Origin: Nitrospirota bacterium
GTDB lineage: Bacteria; Nitrospirota; Thermodesulfovibrionia; Thermodesulfovibrionales; Magnetobacteriaceae
Length of the DNA: 43,417 nt
NCBI GenBank assembly: GCA_015233045.1
Contig: JADFYL010000005.1
Location: 1 to 43,417, forward strand
Direction: 5' to 3'
The translations under genes were made by a program, and so were the position numbers. The notes under the pieces are model-generated. The model ran no database searches. It was given only the letters and a program-made list of their open reading frames with translations, and had not been told where the DNA came from. How positions within the stretch are numbered: the first letter of the stretch is position 1; each line of letters starts with the position of its first letter. Below are positions 17,789-26,130 of the stretch, piece by piece.

Positions 17789-18283
17789 TTAGCGTCTCTT
17801 ATCGCCCTTAGTCAAAAGGGCAAACACAGGCCAGCCGACCAGCAAAACGGCGCTTACCACAGTCGTCAGCATGGCCGATGTCGTGGTGTATAGGATGTTC
17901 CTAAACAGCAGGGCTATGATTTTCCTCTTAGGCAGGGGTTTTAGTTCAAGCGCCGAGTTACACGTAAAACGTAATGCCGCTTTGATAGTCAGCGTAAACA
18001 GAAAGACGTTTAAAAATCCGGAGCCGCTTATGTTTCCAACCGGTATGACCACGGCGTCGAAATTCATTTCGCTGAGCGATTTCATGCCCCTGAAAAACCC
18101 ATAGTTTTTTGTATAAGGATAGACGACGACTGCCTCTGTGTAAGAAGCCGCCTGAGCCGCCCCGTGGCGGTGTGTCAGCAAGGTGGTCTTTGCGTCTGGG
18201 AATTCGGCCCTCAGCCTCTTAAAAACCTTGTCGAGGTGCTGGAGGTTGGTACACCTGATGACAAGAATATTTCTCATCATCAT
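17789..18283 (-). CDS. Orphan glycosyltransferase-like half-protein with membrane segment
   Basis: The 164 residues begin with a Rossmann-like pattern (NILVIRCTNLQHLDKVFKRL, then DAKTTLLTH) that resembles the N-terminal half of GT9 heptosyltransferases, but the donor-binding C-terminal half is absent. Instead it ends with a hydrophobic segment (LTTVVSAVLLVGWPVFALL). The gene starts with three ATG codons in a row, and the first overlaps the TGA stop of the upstream GT2 gene, so translation is coupled. Function is not assigned; a membrane-bound accessory of the glycan operon is an inference. Confidence 0.6.
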   Translation of the reverse strand: MMMRNILVIRCTNLQHLDKVFKRLRAEFPDAKTTLLTHRHGAAQAASYTEAVVVYPYTKNYGFFRGMKSLSEMNFDAVVIPVGNISGSGFLNVFLFTLTIKAALRFTCNSALELKPLPKRKIIALLFRNILYTTTSAMLTTVVSAVLLVGWPVFALLTKGDKRR

Positions 18284-19182
18284 CTGTACATCGTAAAAGG
18301 GGTTTTATAGTGCATCCTGAACCTCTTAGCAATTTCCATTGTTATGGGGGCGCGCGTAATCCTGCCGACATTAATGACCGCGTCAAGGAGCGCCCTGATA
18401 TATAAAAACGTGCGCTGCTCAAAGGAATAATAAAACACGTAAAAGAGCATCAGCAGAGTAACCTTCCACATCAGTACGCCGGGGTAGTTTTTCCATATCG
18501 TCCAGAAAATATTTCTTGTATAGTAAAACGGCCCTCGCTGTGAAGTCCTGTTGGCCGGTGCGCTCTTATGGAAACAAATTACGTCGGCAAAGGCCTCTAT
18601 CCTGAAACCGGCGTTGCAGACGCGAAGGGCCATATCGGTCTCATTAAAATACAGGAAGAATTCCTCCGGATACCCGCCTGCCTTCTCTATGACCTCACGC
18701 CGTACGCCTGCTCCAGCCCCGTGAAACGACATTATATAGTCGTCGTTAAAGACAGGGTCTTCGGCACTTGTTCGCGTTGCGCTGTTGATGTAGGTTGAAT
18801 AGGTCGAGTAGTCTTTCACGGTAAAGGAGACTATGCCGATGGCGGGGTATCGGTCAAACTTCTGTATCATTTTTTCGATTGCATCTGGGGCAGGGAATGA
18901 ATCGTCGTCGAGGATCAGGATATATTCCCCGCGGGCCGCCTCAAACCCCCTGTTATACGCCTTTACGCCCGCATTTTCCTCCATCTGAATGAGCCGCAGA
19001 TTCGGTAGGCCTAAGGCGTTAATCATTGCCGCGGTGCCGTCGGTGGAGGCGTTATCAACGACGATTATCTCAATGTTTTTATAACGCTGCTGGCAGAGCA
19101 TTGAGAGCGTTTCCCTGATATCCTCCTTTCGGTTATATGAGACTATTACCGCGCTGACAAGGGGTGTTTTATTATCGAACAA
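18280..19182 (-). CDS. Family 2 glycosyltransferase
   Basis: GT-A fold enzyme that transfers a sugar from a nucleotide donor, likely a rhamnosyl- or similar transferase of surface glycan. Visible motifs are VSYNRKE near residue 14, VDNASTDGT (42-50), the metal-binding LDDDS (91-95) and the acceptor-side FFLYFNETDMALRV near 184. A hydrophobic stretch near 235-255 (MWKVTLLMLFYVFYYSF) may anchor it to the membrane. It overlaps the upstream GT2 gene by 11 bp and the next gene by an ATGA-type overlap. Confidence 0.88.
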   Translation of the reverse strand: MFDNKTPLVSAVIVSYNRKEDIRETLSMLCQQRYKNIEIIVVDNASTDGTAAMINALGLPNLRLIQMEENAGVKAYNRGFEAARGEYILILDDDSFPAPDAIEKMIQKFDRYPAIGIVSFTVKDYSTYSTYINSATRTSAEDPVFNDDYIMSFHGAGAGVRREVIEKAGGYPEEFFLYFNETDMALRVCNAGFRIEAFADVICFHKSAPANRTSQRGPFYYTRNIFWTIWKNYPGVLMWKVTLLMLFYVFYYSFEQRTFLYIRALLDAVINVGRITRAPITMEIAKRFRMHYKTPFTMYR

Positions 19183-20311
19183 GGTCTTGTCTCCTCAGAT
19201 TTTCAATGAATTTAGCTTTTGCGGTGGGGTAGGCCAGTTTTAGTTTCCACGCCTGCGCAGCCGCCATAGTGTTTCCATAGGGGTCGGCGTAGATTACGGC
19301 GTCGGCGTCTGCGGCGTCTAAAATCACATGGCCTACGTTGATTACTCTGGCCTTGTTCATACCGACGAATTTTTTAGTTATATCCAGTGAGAGAGATGGC
19401 TCATCATTTTTAAATTCGGCACGCCCGCCAATACCCTTCAGGCCATCTATGGCCGCGCGGTAGATTATCTCTTTGGTATTCGTCTTTTCAAACGCCTCAC
19501 ACGTATAAATCGCCGTAAAGACATCGCCAAGGAGTGTATCCATCGTCGCCGCGGTCCCGTATTTTTTAAAAAACCTCACCCTGTTTTTCCAGAAATAGTA
19601 TGTAGTGAGGAGGTCCTTTTTGCTTGATATGCCCATCGCGTGAAACAACTTTGATTTGGCCGCCCCAAAGATTTTATAACCTCTTAATTTCATTCGCCAC
19701 GCCCAGTCCATGTCGTCCCAGTAGAGAAAATAGCTTTCGTCAAGGAGGCCGACCTCTTTGACCGCGTCTGTGCGCGCGATAAGCGAACACGCTGGGACAT
19801 AGTCAACTTCTATGTCCTCGGTTATTTCGCCGTGGGATGTCTCCGAATAGTTTTTTTTATTGGGCTTAATAAAGGCCCGCTCCCAGTCAAGCCACGCGCC
19901 GAATTCCTGGACAGTACCGGGCTGGCCGTCCATATAGTAGAGCTTGGAGCCGACGATACCGGCCTCAGGCCGCGTAAGCATAAACTCCACGAGGGCGGCA
20001 AGGGCGTCTGCCTCAGCCCTTGTATCGTTATCAAGGAGATACAAAAATTCATAACCCTTGCCGGAGTGGAGGGCAGCGGCAATCCCCGTATTAAAACCGC
20101 CGGAGCCGCCCTTGTTCGTCTCATTTTCGATAAGATTAATCCCGCCGCCGAATTGCGTTGCCACCGCGTGGGCAGAGCCGTCATCAGAGGCGTTATCCAC
20201 GACATAGACATCGAAGTCCCTGTATGTCTGGTCTAATACCGAGCCAATACACGGCAACAGATAGTCCTTCTTGTTCCAGTTGCAAATTATAACGGCAGTC
20301 AGTGGTTTCAT
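19172..20311 (-). CDS. Family 2 glycosyltransferase (GlfT2/RfbF-like)
   Basis: First gene of the minus-strand glycan operon. Motifs are IICNWNKKDYL (8-18), VDNASDDGS (38-46), NKGGSGGFNTG (67-77), the DXD-type LDND (93-96) and the acceptor-side YFLYWDDMDWAWR near residue 190. The GGSGGFN signature is typical of galactofuranosyl or rhamnosyl transferases. The 379 residues include a C-terminal extension of roughly 90 residues beyond the usual GT2 core, whose role is not clear. No Shine-Dalgarno is evident. Confidence 0.87.
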   Translation of the reverse strand: MKPLTAVIICNWNKKDYLLPCIGSVLDQTYRDFDVYVVDNASDDGSAHAVATQFGGGINLIENETNKGGSGGFNTGIAAALHSGKGYEFLYLLDNDTRAEADALAALVEFMLTRPEAGIVGSKLYYMDGQPGTVQEFGAWLDWERAFIKPNKKNYSETSHGEITEDIEVDYVPACSLIARTDAVKEVGLLDESYFLYWDDMDWAWRMKLRGYKIFGAAKSKLFHAMGISSKKDLLTTYYFWKNRVRFFKKYGTAATMDTLLGDVFTAIYTCEAFEKTNTKEIIYRAAIDGLKGIGGRAEFKNDEPSLSLDITKKFVGMNKARVINVGHVILDAADADAVIYADPYGNTMAAAQAWKLKLAYPTAKAKFIENLRRQDLVR

Positions 20312-20340
20312 CTATTTTTTAGTCGGCAGCGTTTGGGGGA

Positions 20341-20370
20341 ATCTTAACACAGTGAATGGTAAATATGCAA
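20341..20370 (-). promoter_or_regulatory. Possible promoter of the glycan operon
   Basis: On the minus strand TGTTAAGAT gives an extended -10 (hexamer at 20341-20346), with a weak -35 (TTGCAT, 20365-20370) 18 bp upstream. Predicted start is about 25 nt before the GT2 ATG at 20311. Confidence 0.35.
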
Positions 20371-20480
20371 AACAAGCGGCAGTTCGCAAATTCCTGTAGC
20401 GGCGAGTGAGGCAATAACAGGGACGCAACACCGAACTTGTGACTTTGCAGACGTGCAAGATCACGAATTCATGGCAACTC

Positions 20481-20537
20481 CGGCGGATTAGTCTTCCCGC
20501 CGAAACATAATCAGCTATTTACCGCAGTCAATGCGGT
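20481..20537. other. Two hairpins at the 3' end of the ATPase cassette
   Basis: ACCGCA/TGCGGT (20521-20537) spans the stop codon of the small partner gene, and CGGCGG/CCGCCG (20481-20502) follows 18 bp later. Neither has a T tract on the minus strand, so they are possible RNA-stability or Rho-linked structures rather than clear terminators. Confidence 0.4.
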
Positions 20538-21088
20538 AATGGGTCGGTACACTTATATTTATAGCCGCATTTTCCTATCTGTATATCCTTTTTATTTATT
20601 TTGCCATTTCGCTTTTTAAATACTTTGAACTCAGGATTCCTCATATGTTTATGTAAAAAAATATACTCAACATTGTAATTTACATCTATGTAATTACATC
20701 TTGTATGAATGATTTTTTTAGCTAATTTGGCACCTCCTATTAGTTGTTCCCTTGCATGTGATGATTTCTTATTTTCCCCATCGTCAATCTCAACAAGCAC
20801 AAGATGAGTAATTATATGCTCCTCTGTAATCTTACCCTCAATCTTAGCCTCTTTTTTAACCACCTTTGTAATAATGATCAAACAATCGCACACCTTATCT
20901 TGTTCTGAATGGTTTCTTGAATCATCTTCGATGTCACGAACATCCTCACCTTTTAATATTATATTGTTCTTACAATTATCAAGATACAAGATACATTTTC
21001 CATCATCGTAGCATTTTGTTCCACTAATAATTGCGGTTGAGTATTTTTTCTTAATACTATCAATAACTGAAACAGGTTCCTTGCCCAT
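20528..21088 (-). CDS. Unrecognised 186-residue partner of the AAA ATPase, possible nuclease-type effector
   Basis: Second gene of a two-gene cassette, 11 bp after the ATPase stop. I do not recognise the family. The centre reads KVCDCLIIITKV (Asp68) then, after a charged loop, HLVLVEIDDGENK (Glu100, Asp102) and AREQLIGGAKLAKKI (Gln115). A hydrophobic strand with Asp, a second strand ending in Glu-x-acid, and a following helix with Gln recall the restriction-endonuclease fold, but the usual E-x-K lysine is not in place, so this is inference only. The C-terminus is basic and has two late cysteines. The gene is very AT-rich (20641-20700 has 12 G+C of 60). Confidence 0.6.
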   Translation of the reverse strand: MGKEPVSVIDSIKKKYSTAIISGTKCYDDGKCILYLDNCKNNIILKGEDVRDIEDDSRNHSEQDKVCDCLIIITKVVKKEAKIEGKITEEHIITHLVLVEIDDGENKKSSHAREQLIGGAKLAKKIIHTRCNYIDVNYNVEYIFLHKHMRNPEFKVFKKRNGKINKKDIQIGKCGYKYKCTDPLPH

Positions 21089-21099
21089 ATGCTTATACT

Positions 21100-22548
21100 T
21101 TAGTCCGGTATCAAATCTTTTATTTTCATTGTCTCGTCATAAAGAGATTCCGTTACCTTGAAGAATTCTTCATCCGATATGCCATCATCTTCATCGTAAT
21201 CTATTTTACTTATATGATAACCACTCTTATTTTTGTCTTGATGAAATACAAAAGCCCCAATTTCGTCAGGTAATATGAAATCTTCTATGTCAGAATCTTT
21301 TCGCTTTTCCTTGGGGACTTTTGAAGACAAACGACAATTGTTTAGCTGTTCAAATAAATATTCGCTATGCGTAGTGATAATTACATAAACGCCCGCTCGT
21401 ATCAACCTCACGAGGAGCTTTGCCATAAGCCTCTGATTTTGAGGATTAAGATGTGCCTCCGGCTCTTCGATTATTAAAATGTTGCCGGGTTCGATAAGAT
21501 ATTTAAGATAGAGAATGATAGGCGCGAGTTCAGAAACAGTAGAAGATGTCCTGTGGATAGGAATTACTGTTTCATTAAATCTATATTGTATCCTAGGAGA
21601 AGATCCTGGCAGGGTTCTCTCAATAAATATCTCACCATTAATGGTATCCTGTTCAAACTCAACTGCTATATCGTATAGAGGTCCTTTTTTTTCTGGCATT
21701 GCGTGAATATTATATAGAAGCTCTACAACCGTCCCCTGCATACTAGCTGGTTCAGTCTTGCGTGTACTCGAAAATGCAAGATTATTTACAATAGTTCCAT
21801 ACAATGTCCTGTAGCACTGTAAAATTCCAGTCCTGCCTGCTGGGAGGCAATAACTGAACGGCATTTTGAATTGTTCCGCTATTATCCCATTATAACCATG
21901 AACAACAAGTCGCTTTACTGCTCCAATATCAATTATTTTATTATTTTTTCTATCTTCATAATAATTTAGTTGATTATTAATGAGATCAAGATTAATTGTG
22001 TTATTAATCTTCATAGATTCGCCATGATGAGCTAAACAAAGTACACTGACATTACCATTATGTGTAATTTTTATTTTGTAAGAGTTTTGGTTAATTAGCG
22101 TTAATTCTTTGTGTTGACACGCATACAATTTTTCCATTGTAGCCTTAAGGTAATGTCTGTAAAAATATTTATATAATTCATCAAGTATACTAATTGATAT
22201 TTCATTAGGGAATTTCAAATTCACGATGCTGCTCTTTATTAATGGTCTGAGAAATTTCTCGAGTTCATGTAAAGTATTTGCGATATTTTGAAATTCAGTT
22301 GCTTTTCTTATGTAATCATCCATCGGAGACTTCATAGGTATAAACCATTGATTATACGATTCCACAAACGCATGAACAAGCATTGCAATATACGATTTCC
22401 CTGAATTATTCGGGCCTATCAGTACGGTCAGGTTTTTGAGCGAAACGGTGCCCTTGCTGATTGGGCCGAAGTTTTTTACCTCTATGGTGAGGTCAGGCTT
22501 CTTAATAGTTTTGGGAGCCTTTGGCGTTTTGGATTTGCCTTTTCGCAT
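21100..22548 (-). CDS. ABC-type AAA ATPase (AAA_15/AAA_21 class, OLD-like without TOPRIM)
   Basis: A 482-residue SMC/ABC-like ATPase of the kind common in defence systems. Walker A is GPNNSGKS (45-52), the signature region is SSTVSEL (335-341), Walker B is ILIIEEPEAHLNP with Glu361/362, and the switch histidine is in ITTHSEYL (His394). There is no C-terminal TOPRIM domain, so any effector activity must come from a partner, most simply the 186-residue protein downstream. The region is AT-rich compared with the flanking glycan genes (19741-19800 has 37 G+C of 60), pointing to horizontal transfer. It has its own promoter and no Shine-Dalgarno. Confidence 0.85.
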   Translation of the reverse strand: MRKGKSKTPKAPKTIKKPDLTIEVKNFGPISKGTVSLKNLTVLIGPNNSGKSYIAMLVHAFVESYNQWFIPMKSPMDDYIRKATEFQNIANTLHELEKFLRPLIKSSIVNLKFPNEISISILDELYKYFYRHYLKATMEKLYACQHKELTLINQNSYKIKITHNGNVSVLCLAHHGESMKINNTINLDLINNQLNYYEDRKNNKIIDIGAVKRLVVHGYNGIIAEQFKMPFSYCLPAGRTGILQCYRTLYGTIVNNLAFSSTRKTEPASMQGTVVELLYNIHAMPEKKGPLYDIAVEFEQDTINGEIFIERTLPGSSPRIQYRFNETVIPIHRTSSTVSELAPIILYLKYLIEPGNILIIEEPEAHLNPQNQRLMAKLLVRLIRAGVYVIITTHSEYLFEQLNNCRLSSKVPKEKRKDSDIEDFILPDEIGAFVFHQDKNKSGYHISKIDYDEDDGISDEEFFKVTESLYDETMKIKDLIPD

Positions 22549-22553
22549 GATGT

Positions 22554-22582
22554 ATTATGCGAAAATATGGCTGGTTTGTCAA
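22554..22582 (-). promoter_or_regulatory. Promoter of the AAA ATPase gene (leaderless)
   Basis: Minus-strand TTGACA (22577-22582) and CATAAT (22554-22559) are 17 bp apart. Only 5 bp lie between the -10 box and the ATG at 22548. The -35 hexamer overlaps that of the divergent hyp promoter by 5 bp. Confidence 0.7.
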
Positions 22583-22604
22583 ATGAGCGCGGCTGTGGTA
22601 TAAT
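22576..22604 (+). promoter_or_regulatory. Promoter of the hyp operon (near-leaderless)
   Basis: TTGTCA (22576-22581), a 17-bp spacer and a perfect TATAAT (22599-22604) with the extended TGG before it. Eight bases separate it from the hypC ATG, so the message should have no leader or only a few bases. Confidence 0.75.
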
Positions 22605-22612
22605 GAATGTAA

Positions 22613-22861
22613 ATGTGTTTAGCAGTGCCGGTTGAGGTTGTGGAAGTAGATGGCACCCGTGCAATTATTGATACTGGAGGTGTGCGGCGGGCGGTCAGTC
22701 TTTTGCTTTTGCCGGAGGCCGCCGCGGTTGGCGATTTTGTGCTTGTTCACGCCGGATTTGCCATTCAGAAAATGGACAGCGGCACCGGCAATGAAATCAT
22801 CAATCTTTTTCGGGAAATCGAACAATGTGCCCTGCCGCTTCAAAACGACTCCGATGCATGA
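22613..22861 (+). CDS. hypC: Hydrogenase maturation chaperone HypC
   Basis: HypC carries the Fe(CN)2CO group together with HypD and delivers it to the [NiFe]-hydrogenase large subunit. The essential Cys2 (MCLAVP) and the conserved His46 in HAGFAI are present. 82 residues is normal. The start is certain because Cys2 must follow the initiator. Its last codons overlap hypA by 8 bp. First gene of hypCABFDE, read from a promoter that leaves almost no 5' leader. Confidence 0.95.
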   Translation: MCLAVPVEVVEVDGTRAIIDTGGVRRAVSLLLLPEAAAVGDFVLVHAGFAIQKMDSGTGNEIINLFREIEQCALPLQNDSDA

Positions 22862-23201
22862 GTTGTCTATTGCCCGGAGCGTTATTGATTTGGCGGTAAA
22901 AAATTGTCTTGACAACGGCCATACGGCCATCGAAAAAATCATCCTCTCTATTGGCGCTGCCTCAGGGGTGATGCCCGATGCCCTGTCGTTTGCCTTTGAT
23001 GTCATAAAACAAGATACGATTGCCGCGGGGGCTGTCTTGTGCATAAACGCTGTGCCGGTGTCAGGGGTATGTTCAGATTGCAAAGGGGAGTTTGCAAGTT
23101 GCGATGGCCCATTTATTATTAATTGCCCACACTGTGACAGCGCCGCTATAACCGTGACAGGTGGATTTGAGTTGGACATGATTGAAATTGAGGTAAAATG
23201 A
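22854..23201 (+). CDS. hypA: Hydrogenase nickel-insertion protein HypA
   Basis: HypA binds nickel and passes it with HypB to the hydrogenase large subunit. The N-terminal MHELS supplies the nickel ligand His2, and the structural zinc site is Cys73/Cys76 (CSDC) with Cys91/Cys94 (CPHC). A longer frame is open upstream from 22650, but the MHEL start at 22854 is diagnostic and gives 115 residues. It overlaps hypC by 8 bp and precedes hypB by 12 bp. Confidence 0.95.
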   Translation: MHELSIARSVIDLAVKNCLDNGHTAIEKIILSIGAASGVMPDALSFAFDVIKQDTIAAGAVLCINAVPVSGVCSDCKGEFASCDGPFIINCPHCDSAAITVTGGFELDMIEIEVK

Positions 23202-23213
23202 ATGTGAGGTGTT

Positions 23214-23855
23214 ATGAACATAAAAGTGGTGACTAAGATTCTTGACGCAAATGACCGCATTGCCGACACTAACCGCCGCAAACTAAAGGCCGCCGGTATA
23301 TACACCATTAACCTTATGGGTGCGCCGGGCGCCGGGAAGACTTCGCTTTTGGAGTGCGTCATAGGCAGATTGAAATCTGGGCTTAGGATTGGGGTTATTG
23401 AGGGGGACATCGCCGGTACGGACGACGCAAGGAGGATTGCCCTGCATGGCGTGCCCGTCGTGCAGATAAACACCGGAGGGGCGTGCCATCTGGATGCGAA
23501 CATGATAGGCTCTGTCCTGGACTCACTTCCCCTTGCCGAAATAGATGTTCTTATAATAGAAAACGTGGGAAATCTTGTCTGCCCCGCCGAGTTCTCACTT
23601 GGCGAGGATATGAAAATCATGGTCTCAAGCATTACAGAAGGCCACGATAAGCCGTGTAAATACCCCTTGATGTTCCAGAAATCAAGCGCCCTAATTTTAA
23701 ATAAGACAGACCTGCTGCCCTATATGAACACAGATATGGGGAAATTTAAGGCCGACGCGCTGTCATTAAATCCCAAAATTAAAATATTCGAAGTCTCCTG
23801 CAAGACACAAGATGGCGTTGGGGAGTTTTGCGATTGGTTAAGCGGGCTAAGATAA
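23214..23855 (+). CDS. hypB: Hydrogenase/urease nickel-incorporation GTPase HypB
   Basis: SIMIBI-class GTPase that drives nickel delivery. The P-loop is GAPGAGKT (36-43); GDIAGTDDA (64-72) and NKTD are the other nucleotide motifs. The metal site uses Cys91-His92 and Cys123 (CPAEF). There is no histidine-rich N-terminal nickel-storage stretch. The 213-residue length is standard. Its 3' end overlaps hypF. Confidence 0.95.
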   Translation: MNIKVVTKILDANDRIADTNRRKLKAAGIYTINLMGAPGAGKTSLLECVIGRLKSGLRIGVIEGDIAGTDDARRIALHGVPVVQINTGGACHLDANMIGSVLDSLPLAEIDVLIIENVGNLVCPAEFSLGEDMKIMVSSITEGHDKPCKYPLMFQKSSALILNKTDLLPYMNTDMGKFKADALSLNPKIKIFEVSCKTQDGVGEFCDWLSGLR

Positions 23856-26128
23856 CCATCAGGGGTACGGTTCAGGGCGTGGGTTTCAGGCCCTATGTGT
23901 TTAAGATGGCCGTGGGGTGCGCCTTAAAGGGATATGTGGCCAATACGCCCACCGGAGTGGACATAGAGGTAGAGGGCGAGGATGCAGGGGGGTTTGTTGA
24001 CCAGTTACTAAAGCGTCCCCCTGCCCTTAGCTCTATTGAAGAGGCGTCCGTTGAATTTCTGCCATTAAAAGGCTACGAGGACTTCACTATAAGAAAAAGT
24101 CCTGTCAACACCGCGCCTTCTACTCAAATCGCCCCCGATATATCAATCTGCTGCGATTGCCTTAATGAACTGTTAGACCCCAACAACAGGCGATACCTCT
24201 ACCCGTTTATAAACTGTACGAACTGCGGCCCAAGATACTCCATAATAAAGGCCGTTCCATACGATAGAAAAAACACGACTATGTCCGGGTTTCCCATGTG
24301 CGAGGACTGCCGCGGCGAATACGTCAATCCCGAAGACCGTCGCTTTCACGCGGAGCCTATCGCGTGTGAAAAATGCGGCCCGGCGCTTGTGCTTGACCTA
24401 CCAAACAGGCATTACACAGTGGCTGCCGCAACCCCGATAGAGTCGGTTATACGGCTGCTCAAACAGGGTGCAATCGTCGGCGTTAAGGGAATCGGAGGGT
24501 TTCATCTCATATGCGACGCCCTTAATGGCGATGCCGTTAAGACTCTGCGCAAAAGAAAGAAACGACAAAAGAAACCCTTTGCTATGATGGCGGCCACTGT
24601 TGATTCGTGTCGGGAATTCGCTCACATATCAGACAAGGAAGAGGTCATGCTTGCCTCGCCAAGACACCCCATAGTGTTATTAAAACAGAGGGACAGTTTA
24701 ATCTCACCGCTTGTAAGCGGCGGCGTGGGGTACCACGGCCTGATGCTGCCGTACACACCCCTGCACTATCTCCTCTTTTACCACCCGTCAGGCAGCAGTA
24801 ATCCACCTCATTTTAAATCTCTTGTCGTCACAAGCGCCAACCACCCCGGTGACCCCGTCATTACAGACAACGACGAGGCCGTCGGTAAACTTTCGGGCGT
24901 GGCCGACGCATTTTTACTTCACAACAGGGATATTTATATGGGCAGCGACGATTCAGTCGTCAGGGTGAGACAAGACGGCATTCCGATGTTCATAAGGAGG
25001 TCGCGCGGGTATGTTGCCGAGGCGTTGCTTATTGATGGAGACGGCCCTGATGTGGCGGCATATGGTGGTGATTTGAAAAATACCTTTACCCTATTAAAGG
25101 GAAATCATGCGCTGCTAAGCCCCTATCACGGCGATATGGAAAATCAGGGTACTATGGAGTTTTTCAGCAGAAACCTGAAAAATATGTCGGAGATTTTTGG
25201 TATCAATCCAGCCATAGCCGCCTGTGACGCACACCCAGGATATATAACCCATGCGATGGCCAAAGAGAGTGGCGCTGGACGGCCTATACTAATCCAACAC
25301 CACCACGCCCACGCCCTGTCAGTCATGGCCGAACATCAATTAACAGCAGACGCGGTTGCGGTAGTGCTTGACGGCACAGGTTATGGGGCTGACGGCAACA
25401 TATGGGGCGGGGAGTTTCTGATTGCCAACCCTTATGGCTTTAAGCGCGCGGGGCATTTTAAGTATATGCCCTTGCCGGGCGGCGATAAAGCCGCAAAGGA
25501 ACCACGGCGCATGGCCGTGGCCTATGTTGTGGACGCCTTTGGAAATGGGGCAGGGGGGGCGCTTGAGGCAATCGGGTATACAGCGCGGCATGGAGGGGAA
25601 TTCATAGACGCGATTTTAAAGATAATCCCTGTCAGGGAGTTCTCCCCACTGAGCAGCAGTGCTGGCAGGTTATTTGACGCCGTATCTTCCATCCTTGCCA
25701 TCGTCGATATAAACACGTACGAGGGACAGGCCGCTATGGAACTTGAGGCCGTTATATCACCAGAAGCCGTCGGTTCATATCCTTTCCGCATATCAGAAGG
25801 CGGGATTGTGGATTTCTCCGGGGCCATTGAGGCCGTCGTGTCAGATGTTGTTGAAGGCATAGGCAGAGGAAAGATAGCAGCCTGTTTTCATAATACGGTA
25901 ATTAACGCCGTCATTGATTTGGCCATGAGAGTAAGTAATACAGCGGGATTAAGAGACGTCATATTAAGCGGCGGGGTCTTTCAAAACGCATATCTGCTTG
26001 ACAACACCATACGCAGACTAAAGATGTTGGGATTAAACGTCTATACGAACGAAAAAGTGCCGTGTAACGATGGTGGAATATCTTTGGGACAGGCCTACGC
26101 GGCACGGTTTATGGCAAAGGAAAGATAA
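23834..26128 (+). CDS. hypF: Carbamoyltransferase HypF
   Basis: HypF turns carbamoyl phosphate into the thiocarbamate on HypE that becomes the cyanide ligands of [NiFe]-hydrogenase. Domains in order: acylphosphatase (TVQGVGFRPYVFKMA at the N-terminus), two zinc-finger Cys4 motifs (CCDCLNELLDP...CTNCGP and CEDCRGEY...CEKCGP, ~110-185), a YrdC-like domain, and the Kae1-like carbamoyltransferase domain with HHHAH and LDGTGYGADGNIWGGEF. I chose the TTG at 23834 because GGGGAG lies 8 nt upstream and the product begins VKRAKITIRG; a TTG at 23828 has too short a spacing. It overlaps hypB by 22 bp. CarB in this window makes the carbamoyl phosphate it consumes. Confidence 0.94.
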   Translation: MVKRAKITIRGTVQGVGFRPYVFKMAVGCALKGYVANTPTGVDIEVEGEDAGGFVDQLLKRPPALSSIEEASVEFLPLKGYEDFTIRKSPVNTAPSTQIAPDISICCDCLNELLDPNNRRYLYPFINCTNCGPRYSIIKAVPYDRKNTTMSGFPMCEDCRGEYVNPEDRRFHAEPIACEKCGPALVLDLPNRHYTVAAATPIESVIRLLKQGAIVGVKGIGGFHLICDALNGDAVKTLRKRKKRQKKPFAMMAATVDSCREFAHISDKEEVMLASPRHPIVLLKQRDSLISPLVSGGVGYHGLMLPYTPLHYLLFYHPSGSSNPPHFKSLVVTSANHPGDPVITDNDEAVGKLSGVADAFLLHNRDIYMGSDDSVVRVRQDGIPMFIRRSRGYVAEALLIDGDGPDVAAYGGDLKNTFTLLKGNHALLSPYHGDMENQGTMEFFSRNLKNMSEIFGINPAIAACDAHPGYITHAMAKESGAGRPILIQHHHAHALSVMAEHQLTADAVAVVLDGTGYGADGNIWGGEFLIANPYGFKRAGHFKYMPLPGGDKAAKEPRRMAVAYVVDAFGNGAGGALEAIGYTARHGGEFIDAILKIIPVREFSPLSSSAGRLFDAVSSILAIVDINTYEGQAAMELEAVISPEAVGSYPFRISEGGIVDFSGAIEAVVSDVVEGIGRGKIAACFHNTVINAVIDLAMRVSNTAGLRDVILSGGVFQNAYLLDNTIRRLKMLGLNVYTNEKVPCNDGGISLGQAYAARFMAKER

Positions 26129-26130
26129 AG

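Noticed and set aside
20312-20527. Possible cyclic-di-GMP riboswitch between glycan operon and ATPase cassette
   Set aside because: Some GGGACGCAA-like bases occur, but the conserved core and stems of the GEMM motif are not present.
22619-23632. 337-residue minus-strand open frame across hypC, hypA and hypB
   Set aside because: It is the antisense shadow of three clearly identified genes.
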